Shown: positions 29,758 through 37,644 of the stretch, piece by piece
How the letters are laid out: each line of letters opens with the position of its first letter
Numbering within the stretch: the first letter of the stretch is position 1
DNA from: Lentisphaerales bacterium
GTDB taxonomy: Bacteria > Verrucomicrobiota > Kiritimatiellia > JAUXFM01
DNA length: 52,960 nucleotides
Assembly (NCBI GenBank): GCA_030622955.1
Contig: JAUXFM010000005.1
Span: 1 to 52,960 of the forward strand
Direction: 5' to 3'
Translations under genes and position numbers: made by a program
Notes under the pieces: generated by a model
Database searches by the model: none
What the model saw: only the letters and a program-made list of their open reading frames with translations
Told to the model about the DNA's origin: nothing

Positions 29758-31221
29758 TCAGTGTTCTCCCTCGTTCCTGTGGCTGTGTTCAAATCGGTAT
29801 CTGTGCACTTCGCCCCAGTCGGCTTTCTTCCCGAAGATGTAGCGGATCATGCCCTTGAACCGCCAGTAGGCGTGTAGCTGGCGGTATCCAAAGTTCTCAT
29901 AAAGGGCCGCCTGAAGCAGTTGCCACAAAGCCTTACGGCCCGGGTATCGCTTGTAGGAAAGTTCCGCAAGTGTGAGTGAAGTGACAGATATGCAGAGCCC
30001 CCAGACCAGCGCCACGGCAATAAAGAGCAGGAAGAACCGGAGGTCAATGATTCCCAGGATGAAGCTCATTATAACGAGTGGGTATCCGATGAATTCTATG
30101 ACAGCTCCCAGCAGCTCAAAGATGAAGTAGTACGGATATCCTATCATTCCTATATTGCGGTACTTCAAGTTGAAGAACATGTTGATGTTCTTGGTCAGGC
30201 ATTGCGTTAGCGCGCGTTGCCAGCGATCGCGTTGGATTGAGAGTAGTCCGAGTGTTGAAGGAGCCTGTGTCCAGCATACGGGATCGGGGGCGAAAATGAT
30301 CTTCAAGCGGTTGTTCGTCTGGGAAACGAGTTTCTGCATGTGAACCACAAGTTCCATATCCTCGCCAATGGCCTTCCTGTTCCAACCCTTGATCTGCTCG
30401 AGTATGTCTTGGCGGAAGACTCCGAATGCGCCGGAAATGATCAGGAGGACATTCAGGCGCGAGAAACCCACACGTCCAAACAGGAATGCACGGAAGTACT
30501 CTACTATTTGTATGCGCTCAACCATATTCCTCGGCATGCCCAGTTCTCGAATTTGGCCCTTCTCAAGTTTTGCGCCATTGGCAAGCCTGACAACCCCGCC
30601 GACGGCAACGGAGCCGGGTACAGCAACAAAGCCATGCATCAGCTTGGTCATGCTGTCGCGAGCGAGCAGAGAATCGGCATCTACGGAGCAGATGTATGGA
30701 TACCGTGAGAAGCAGGCCGCGGTATTCAGTGCGTCCGGCTTACCCCTGTTCTCCTTGTCGATCACGACCAGTTTCGGATCCTTCCTCGAGAAATAGACGG
30801 CTTTGACCGGACCGCATGGATACCTGTCCATCTTCTCGACCTCCACCTTTTCAAGCGTAAAATGCTCTTTCAGCAGATCGAGCGTCTTATCGGTAGAGCC
30901 ATCATTGCAGACGAGTACCTCGAATTCAGGATAGTCGAGCTGGAGCAGTGCGGTAACCGAATCGATAATTGCGAGCTCCTCGTTGAATGCGGGCATTATG
31001 ACGGAGAAAGGTTTCATGAATTCCGGCGGCAGGGCGACGCCACGCTCGATTCTTCGCTCTTCGTTGTATTCGTACATTGCTTTAGCCGCTATCCCGAGAA
31101 GGATCATGTATATCGCGTTCAAGGCGACGAAGTACCAGAATACGAATACGTCACTGGCGTACAGGACGCTATGGAATACTGTTAGCATAGCGATACCTCC
31201 ACCGTATTCTTCCAAATTCAC
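29758..31221 (-). CDS. Membrane-embedded processive glycosyltransferase, GT2 (PgaC/HAS-like)
   Basis: SVIMPAFNEELAIIDSVTALLQLDYPEFEVLVCNDGSTDKT...VDADSLL...EDMELVVHMQ...QRDRWQRALTQ (QxxRW), flanking TM helices. Confidence 0.9.
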   Translation of the reverse strand: MNLEEYGGGIAMLTVFHSVLYASDVFVFWYFVALNAIYMILLGIAAKAMYEYNEERRIERGVALPPEFMKPFSVIMPAFNEELAIIDSVTALLQLDYPEFEVLVCNDGSTDKTLDLLKEHFTLEKVEVEKMDRYPCGPVKAVYFSRKDPKLVVIDKENRGKPDALNTAACFSRYPYICSVDADSLLARDSMTKLMHGFVAVPGSVAVGGVVRLANGAKLEKGQIRELGMPRNMVERIQIVEYFRAFLFGRVGFSRLNVLLIISGAFGVFRQDILEQIKGWNRKAIGEDMELVVHMQKLVSQTNNRLKIIFAPDPVCWTQAPSTLGLLSIQRDRWQRALTQCLTKNINMFFNLKYRNIGMIGYPYYFIFELLGAVIEFIGYPLVIMSFILGIIDLRFFLLFIAVALVWGLCISVTSLTLAELSYKRYPGRKALWQLLQAALYENFGYRQLHAYWRFKGMIRYIFGKKADWGEVHRYRFEHSHRNEGEH

Positions 31222-32302
31222 GTTCAGCGATTACCATCTTGGCCGCCAAGCGTTTTCGCTCATTGCGATCGTGTGCGAGTGCCTTGAGCCGCGCCAAGCC
31301 ATCAGGGCCCATGCGTGATATTGCCTCCGCCGCGTTCCGGGTAACCCATGGGCTCTCGTCATTCATCAGTTGTTCAGCTTCATCGAGGTATCGGGAACCA
31401 GCGAGTCGCTCAAGAGCATTAATGGCCTTCAGGCGCATGCGGAAATCGCTATCTTTAAGGTATGGTAGCAGCACTTCGCAGTCCTTCTCGGATCCTATCT
31501 TTTCAAGCGCCTCCATGAAATGGATGGCTGCTTCCTTGTCGGTGGCGTGCTTGAGAAGCTTCAGAATAGTTGGCAGGGCAGGGCGGTGCTTCAGCGTTCC
31601 CAGGAAGTCCACGATCACTCCCTGGACTGCGGGTACCAGTTCTGCCGAGGCAAGGACCTTGTTCATGGCATCGGCGCCTTTGTTTCCGTAGGCAAGCAGC
31701 GTGGATAGGACCATATCTCTGTTGGAAGGTGTTTCCACGTACAGTTTCCTGAGCACTGCTTCCAGTGACTCGGTATCACCGCAGAGGCCGAGTCCGAGCG
31801 CAGCGGCAAAGATGGCGTGCTTGAAGCGATCTGTCTCAAGGATTGACCGGAATAGTTCGATATCTCTGCTGTTTCTCAAGTAAGAAAGTGAGCGAAGCGC
31901 AAGTGCACGTTTCCAGCCACCGTGTTTTTGTATCCGTTTGCGTAAGTGGTCGGCAAAGCCGGACTTCTCCGCAATCGTGGATTCCACTGATGCATCGACA
32001 TTGCCGGTTCCTGCGAGACGGTGTTCGATATAGCGTGCGAAATAGGGGAACGCAGCAGGTGGAAGGACTCGGCGTATTTCAGCATCATCAGATGTGTTCG
32101 CAGCAACCTTCTCGATCAGTTCATCGAACTCTGGGGTCTTCTTTTTCATATGGATCCGCACGCTTTCGTTAGCGTGTCGCCTGTTGAAGAGGTGGATGAC
32201 GATGACTATCAGGTATATCGAGAGGATTGCCCAGACCCAGGCAGCGGCGAAGACGCCGTATCCGCCGATGGACTCAACAAAACTGTTCAATGCGTCGGTC
32301 AT
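31169..32302 (-). CDS. Membrane-anchored HEAT-repeat protein
   Basis: N-terminal TM helix; repeated DCEVLLPYLKDSDFRMRLKAINALERLAGSRYLDEAEQLMNDESPWVTRNAAEAISRMG. Confidence 0.8.
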   Translation of the reverse strand: MTDALNSFVESIGGYGVFAAAWVWAILSIYLIVIVIHLFNRRHANESVRIHMKKKTPEFDELIEKVAANTSDDAEIRRVLPPAAFPYFARYIEHRLAGTGNVDASVESTIAEKSGFADHLRKRIQKHGGWKRALALRSLSYLRNSRDIELFRSILETDRFKHAIFAAALGLGLCGDTESLEAVLRKLYVETPSNRDMVLSTLLAYGNKGADAMNKVLASAELVPAVQGVIVDFLGTLKHRPALPTILKLLKHATDKEAAIHFMEALEKIGSEKDCEVLLPYLKDSDFRMRLKAINALERLAGSRYLDEAEQLMNDESPWVTRNAAEAISRMGPDGLARLKALAHDRNERKRLAAKMVIAEREFGRIRWRYRYANSIP

Positions 32303-32303
32303 C

Positions 32304-34553
32304 TTAACCTCCCAGCATCCATGCTGCGACTCCGGCAGCAGTCACCTGGATGGTCAGGTTGTCCAAACCGTGAGTACTTACAGATTCAACAAGAGCACCG
32401 GCAACGGCGCAGAGCGCGGCACATGCCAGTGCAGAAGGCAGCGCAAAACCACCGAGGGTCAGGCCGAGTACAGCGGCGAGGAAGCTGACAGAGAACACGG
32501 CGAGGGAGCCCTCGAGGCTCCTCGTTGCATTGACTCCGAGAAGTGACGGGACTTTGTAGCGATGCTTGCCCCATCGGCTGCCTACCGGCTCGCCTATAGC
32601 GTCCCCCCAGCCACCGACCAGGTAGCCTATGTAAGCGAACTTTATGAAGAACAGGTTCGATATGACGCCACCCAGTGCAGTTGTTAGCAGGGGGACCAGT
32701 ATATAGAACGATCGATGCGGCTCATCCGTCGGCCGCGCCATGGCTTCGTAGAATGGGAAACCTTGACCACGCATTACTGCATAGAGTACGCAGAGTGCGG
32801 TAACTGAGCCAAAGATCATTACCCCGGCCAGCCCCGCCGTCAGTTGCACGACACTTGCCATTGTGAAAATGAGAAAATGGAAGATTTTACGCGTATAGGG
32901 GGTACGTACCTCGTTGATTTTCTTGAGGCGGCCAACATACATTGCCGCGAGGAGCGCATAGAAGAAAGAAAGGGGAACGAGGATTATTGTGAGTTTAGCC
33001 GATGGCAGCGCTCTTTCGATGAATGACATGCCTTTTGCGATCAGTCCCTCAGGTTTCTTCTCGACAGGTTCGACAGTCGCTATCTCCTGGACTGCGCCAA
33101 GCAAGATGGCCGGATTGAAGGTCACATTAGTGGGCATCGCGGGGCCATATGTTTCAGCGATGTCATGACGTAATCGTGCAAGCCCGGAACCATAGACGTA
33201 CCATGGTCCATCACCGTTCAGGATTTTCAATGCGGTTTTCTTTTTTTCCTGCACGCGCCAGTCGAACCTGGCGACTCTTGTGAATTCTTCATCACGTAAG
33301 CCTTCGGGTGATTCAGGATCGCCGATAAAGAGGTATTTCCTGATCCCACGCTTCTCGAGTTCCTTGAACTCACCAAGTGCAGTTGGGCGAGGCCCCACAG
33401 CGATGTGTGGTGCGATGATTGTTACCTTTCCCACGCGTAGTGGCTCATCAAAAAGGCTGGGCGGTAACGGTGCGCGATTGCTTAGAAAGGCTTGTATGAA
33501 GGCATCTGTCCGCGGTGAGGGGCTGTGGAAACTGTGCACAACGAGGGGGCGCGGCATGCGCCAGGCCTTCTGGGCGGCAGCAAGGGCTAGCTTGGGATTG
33601 TACTCCTCGATCGAGATGGGAATATGATGGAAATTTACGTGGTACTGCTCGAGCAATCTGTGCTCCCGCGCAGCAAGTCTCTCAGAGTCGAGCAGGCTGA
33701 TCACATTACGTACGTCGTCTACCAAGATAGCGACCAGGTATTCCTCATCCGTGGGATGGGGCGTTACATGAAGTCCCTTGTCGGGCGAAAGAATAGGCCC
33801 GCGTTCGAACTTCTTGCGATCCGCCAGGTGTCTATGCCTGCTTGTATATTTGCCATGGCCGGCTTTTATATTTCCTCCTGCCGCCTTTATCACATTCCTG
33901 GCGACGTTCACGCGGTCCTTGCCGAGGTAGCAGTGGATGTAGTATCGGCCTTTACCCGACCTGGCCAGCTCACTCATTTGCTCAAGTGCTTCCTTGTTTT
34001 CGCTGATCCATGGCAGCATGGGCATATGGATGAGTTCCAGCCCTGCTTCACTGACCGCTTTTTGCTCGTCGGCAAGAAGCTTTGGTTCGAAGGGGACAAC
34101 AGCCGGATGAAGCAGGGAGATCACGGAGGTATAGCCTCTTCTTTTGAGCTCACGCAGTCGTTTTTTGTCCGGATATGAACCTACGGTGAATTGATACTTC
34201 GAAGAATCCTGGAGAATGTCGGGTTTGTTCAGCATGCCCGGGGTCAGCCACATATAGAGTGTGCCGGCGAAGAAGAGCATGAGTAGCAATGGTAGACCCA
34301 GCTTAATGTGTTTCTTCCTGCTGTTGACAATGATCGAGGTGAGCAGTAATCCCACGATAAAGGTCAGGACGACGAGGGCTACCATGAAGGCTCGCACGAG
34401 GGAATCTTCGGTATTGGGGGTCCAGCCACGTTCCCGCGCCAATCCCGCAGCCCATTGGATTGGCCCAAGTAATGTTCCTGTCCCGAGCACGAACCCCGCG
34501 AGTAAGCCGATGAAGGCCAAGAGCATCAGGTTCTTTATTGTGGGTCTGAACAT
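32304..34553 (-). CDS. Fusion: three dual-specificity-phosphatase-like repeats plus C-terminal CTP-dependent polyprenol/diacylglycerol kinase-like membrane domain
   Basis: GRYYIHCYLGKDRVNVARNVI (HCx5R); C-term RTPYTRKIFHFLIFTMA...YIGYLVGGWGDAIGEPVGSRWGKHRYKVPS..RSLEGSLAVF resembles SEC59/DGK1/VTE5. Confidence 0.75.
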   Translation of the reverse strand: MFRPTIKNLMLLAFIGLLAGFVLGTGTLLGPIQWAAGLARERGWTPNTEDSLVRAFMVALVVLTFIVGLLLTSIIVNSRKKHIKLGLPLLLMLFFAGTLYMWLTPGMLNKPDILQDSSKYQFTVGSYPDKKRLRELKRRGYTSVISLLHPAVVPFEPKLLADEQKAVSEAGLELIHMPMLPWISENKEALEQMSELARSGKGRYYIHCYLGKDRVNVARNVIKAAGGNIKAGHGKYTSRHRHLADRKKFERGPILSPDKGLHVTPHPTDEEYLVAILVDDVRNVISLLDSERLAAREHRLLEQYHVNFHHIPISIEEYNPKLALAAAQKAWRMPRPLVVHSFHSPSPRTDAFIQAFLSNRAPLPPSLFDEPLRVGKVTIIAPHIAVGPRPTALGEFKELEKRGIRKYLFIGDPESPEGLRDEEFTRVARFDWRVQEKKKTALKILNGDGPWYVYGSGLARLRHDIAETYGPAMPTNVTFNPAILLGAVQEIATVEPVEKKPEGLIAKGMSFIERALPSAKLTIILVPLSFFYALLAAMYVGRLKKINEVRTPYTRKIFHFLIFTMASVVQLTAGLAGVMIFGSVTALCVLYAVMRGQGFPFYEAMARPTDEPHRSFYILVPLLTTALGGVISNLFFIKFAYIGYLVGGWGDAIGEPVGSRWGKHRYKVPSLLGVNATRSLEGSLAVFSVSFLAAVLGLTLGGFALPSALACAALCAVAGALVESVSTHGLDNLTIQVTAAGVAAWMLGG

Positions 34554-34768
34554 CTTTTAGAGCATCCCAATTAGAGGTTCTTCATCCATTGCCGTTCAAC
34601 ATCGCACTATCCGTGCCAAGGAGGAAGAAAAATGTGCCAGATGCTCATCAAGCTGGCAAATGAGCGCTATTCTATGTCAATTGCTGATGCAGGGAGTCCT
34701 GGATCGATCGGGAGAAGCCATCCAATGAGACAAAAGCTGTATCATGACAGCTTGGATGGGACAGGCAC

Positions 34769-34804
34769 AAAAAATCACAGGAGGGCCGAGAGGCCCTCCG
34801 GTGA
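34769..34804 (-). terminator. Rho-independent terminator
   Basis: Stem tcac-a-ggagggcc-gaga-ggccctcc-g-gtga, with A6 on + strand (U-tract on minus transcript). Confidence 0.8.
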
Positions 34805-34826
34805 TTCGCATTCCAGAAAATCGTTA

Positions 34827-35051
34827 CTACTTCTGCGGTGCCGCATCTTCTTTCGGCTTCGCATTACATGTACCGGCGGATTCGCCCTCTGTTTCGCAGG
34901 AACCTGTGGAAGTTTTCTTCGCTTCAGATTCGCATGTTTCCTTGCTGGGACAGCCACAGGTTAGAGGTTTGCTCTCTGCTGTTTCAGCGCCGCAACCGGC
35001 AAATGCCAGTGGCAGGGCCAAGAGTACTGCGAGTATGATTGCTTTCTTCAT
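34827..35051 (-). CDS. Small cysteine-rich lipoprotein
   Basis: MKKAIILAVLLALPLAFAGCGAETAESKPLTCGCPSKETCESEAKKTSTGSC...; terminator downstream. Confidence 0.65.
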   Translation of the reverse strand: MKKAIILAVLLALPLAFAGCGAETAESKPLTCGCPSKETCESEAKKTSTGSCETEGESAGTCNAKPKEDAAPQK

Positions 35052-35246
35052 TCTGATCCTCCAACTTTAGGGTTTCGTACGAGGATTGCAGGGAATCCCT
35101 GATAGATCAAGACAATAGAACGGGCTTACAACCTACCAGCAAGATTGTCTGGCCTTGATGTCTACCCATTATGTATGCTTTGGGTATAGCAGCTTAAATG
35201 CGTACCGTTTGTTTATGATCAGTGGATGTTGTGAGGTGGGCTTAAG

Positions 35247-35627
35247 ATGAGGTTAGGAACAAAGATCCTTCACATTGACGATGATGCAGGTGTCGCGCGG
35301 GCGATCTCCGGTTTGCTTGGCCAGGCCGGATACCAGGTTACCTCTGCGAGCAATGCTCAAGATGGGATCAGAAAGATAAAGAACAAGCAGTTCGATCTCG
35401 TGATTCTTGACATGAACATGCCGGGCATGCCCGGCAGCATGGTGTTGAACCGCTTGACGGGTGACGATGGTCGTACGACCGTGCCGGTCCTCGTTTTTAG
35501 TGCTTATGCACAGCTTGTGCCTGACGACGTCAAGGAGAAGGCTGCCGGAGTCTTGATCAAACCCGCAGAATCCGAAACGATGCTCGCCGAGATTGACCGC
35601 ATTCTTGACGAGTGGCAGGAGCAGTAA
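35247..35627 (+). CDS. Single-domain response regulator (CheY-like receiver)
   Basis: KILHIDDDAGVARAISGLLGQAGYQVTSA...FDLVILDMNMPGMPG...PVLVFSA...KPAESETMLAEI. Confidence 0.92.
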   Translation: MRLGTKILHIDDDAGVARAISGLLGQAGYQVTSASNAQDGIRKIKNKQFDLVILDMNMPGMPGSMVLNRLTGDDGRTTVPVLVFSAYAQLVPDDVKEKAAGVLIKPAESETMLAEIDRILDEWQEQ

Positions 35628-35949
35628 CTTTTTCCGATCTCTTGCGCACTGTTCTCTGCAGCGCGCATTCTTCTTAAGTGCGGTTGTGTCGTTCACGATA
35701 TATAGGCGACAGCCTTATGTCGGCTCGTCATTATGGAGATAACATGGCGATCGAAGTGGCCGCAAGTGTAGTGGACAGCGTCGATCAGATGATGATTGAC
35801 GCTGTGAGTAGGGCCATAGACCACGATAGGCGTATGCTTGCCGGGCGTGGCGGACGAGCAGGAAGGTACACCTCAGCGTTCTGTAGGAATCGGCGAGCTG
35901 ATTGTCCTGATCACGTAGTGGACTCTTTTTTGGATAGGGCCAATAGGCC

Positions 35950-37095
35950 CTATGGCGAAGAGAGGAGAGCTTTCTTCGCGCTCACGATCTTGTTGATCTC
36001 ATCATCCCACGTTTGGGATTTGTTCTGCCACAGGTATTTCTGTGCAATACGAGCGCCGCGTTGGGGATCTCCCTGCCACAGATCATTCTTTGCGTGCCGA
36101 GCAGCCAGTTCCTGTATTCGTGCTGCAAGTTCTTTCGCCCCGCCCTTGAAGAAGAATGTATCGCTGTTCGGTGCGGGATCTTCCGCGAGTACTTCCGGGT
36201 ATGCGAGACGATCTGGCACGAGCGGATAGGCGCCTGCGGCAACGGCTTCCAGGATGCCGATTCCGAAGAACTCGTGCTGTGCGGTGGAGACGATCACGTC
36301 AGCATCGGAAAGAACGGCTTCGTATTCGCTCCTTGCCGGCAGGTAGCCCCAGTTTCTGATGGCGTCTGAAAAACGTTGTCGCGCTTTCTCGAATACCGGC
36401 AATGGCTTGTTGCCGCCGTCGCCGCCGATGACGCTGAGCTGGAATTCCGTTCCATTTGATCGGACGATATCCAGTGCATCAAAGAAGATGGTTGGCACCT
36501 TGTCGTATTCCCAGCGTGCTGCCCAGAGCAGGTGGATAGGCAGGCCCGACTGCCTGTTGGGGGTCAGGTCCAAATGGATGCCAGGATACCGTATCAGAGA
36601 TTTGTTCTCGATCATGGGGATTATTTCGAGTGGTTGCTGGTCGGGCATACGTTCGAGGAAATCCCTGGCACCTGAAAGGAAGGATTGGCGATGGAAATCG
36701 GAGTTGAACCAGACGCTATCCGCAGCAAGGGCAGTCGTCATGTTCGTGAAAGCGAAATGGTAATCGTATTCTTTTTCGTGTTCTACGGGGTATGTGATCT
36801 GGTTTTCATGGAAGTATGCAATTGAGGGAAGATTGCGGATTGGTTCGGCGGCGACCCCTTTGAACTCGGCGAGGTTGAGCATGTCGGAGCAGAAGAGCAG
36901 ATCCCAGGATCGGTCTGTGGCAAGTAGGTCAGCGACTTGTTGGTTGAACGTTATGGCGGCGTGGCGCATGCGCCATTTCCATTTGTTAGGAGGCAGGGTG
37001 AGGACAGTCCAGTTGTGGCGGCTGCATTCGCGCCAGCCATCAAGGAATGCCTTGTGACTCCCCCCATAATATGGTTCCAGTGCCAGTATCTTCAT
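35950..37095 (-). CDS. DUF3524/GTDC1 family glycosyltransferase, tRNA-queuosine alpha-mannosyltransferase (QTMAN) homologue
   Basis: MKILALEPYYGGSHKAFLDGW...TLPPNKWKWRMRHAAITF...IAYFHENQITYPV...NWGYLPARSEYEAVLSDADVIVSTAQHEFFGIGILEAVAAGAYPLVP. Confidence 0.9.
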   Translation of the reverse strand: MKILALEPYYGGSHKAFLDGWRECSRHNWTVLTLPPNKWKWRMRHAAITFNQQVADLLATDRSWDLLFCSDMLNLAEFKGVAAEPIRNLPSIAYFHENQITYPVEHEKEYDYHFAFTNMTTALAADSVWFNSDFHRQSFLSGARDFLERMPDQQPLEIIPMIENKSLIRYPGIHLDLTPNRQSGLPIHLLWAARWEYDKVPTIFFDALDIVRSNGTEFQLSVIGGDGGNKPLPVFEKARQRFSDAIRNWGYLPARSEYEAVLSDADVIVSTAQHEFFGIGILEAVAAGAYPLVPDRLAYPEVLAEDPAPNSDTFFFKGGAKELAARIQELAARHAKNDLWQGDPQRGARIAQKYLWQNKSQTWDDEINKIVSAKKALLSSP

Positions 37096-37359
37096 GTGAG
37101 CTACGATACTGTCTCTTGCCCTCGCTGTCCATCTGATGTTGGGCCCTGTGTGGGTGTGACGGGTCGTTTGTTCATGCCGTGGCTTTCTTTCGGAAATTGG
37201 GCAGCCATTTCGCGGCTATCTTTTGTGTTGATGTGCGCGGAAGGAGATCGTTGCGGCATCTGATATTCATTAGAGCAGAACATCTGTTGTCAAGTGTTGC
37301 GTCCGCGATGCCATTGTTCTAAAGTGTGTGTATTGTATCCGAAGGACTGGAGGAGCGGA

Positions 37360-37596
37360 ATGATGGTTTCTAGCGGGATTGGGTTATTAATCGTGCTTCT
37401 GGGGATGGGCCTGGTGATTGTCTTAGCCCTTGTGCTTGCCGTGATGGGGTTGCTCAGCCTGCGCAGGCGCCCCATGGACGAGGTTCCGCGTTTTCTGTGG
37501 GTCCTCTTTATCACTCTACTGCCCTTACTTGGCGCGATTGTTTACTTCATGGTGCATCCCGGCTCCCTCGATCGGGTTGAACGCGAATCCGTCTAG
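37360..37596 (+). CDS. Small PLDc_N-like membrane protein
   Basis: Start refined to MMVSSGIG after AGGAG; LRRRPMDEVPRFLWVLFITLLPLLGAIVYFMVHPG. Confidence 0.65.
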   Translation: MMVSSGIGLLIVLLGMGLVIVLALVLAVMGLLSLRRRPMDEVPRFLWVLFITLLPLLGAIVYFMVHPGSLDRVERESV

Positions 37597-37644
37597 CCCG
37601 TCTATTGCCCGGAATGCAGGGTCTGAAATCGTGCAATACACCAG

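Noticed and set aside
35937-35954. Hairpin tagggccaataggcccta at the 3' end of the QTMAN homologue
   Set aside because: Good stem but no U-tract in the correct orientation (T6 precedes it on the + strand), so not called as a terminator.
35678-36229. Plus-strand 183-aa ORF
   Set aside because: 3' half is antisense to the QTMAN homologue; 5' half (35678-35949) lacks a recognised motif. Could be a decayed gene but not supportable.
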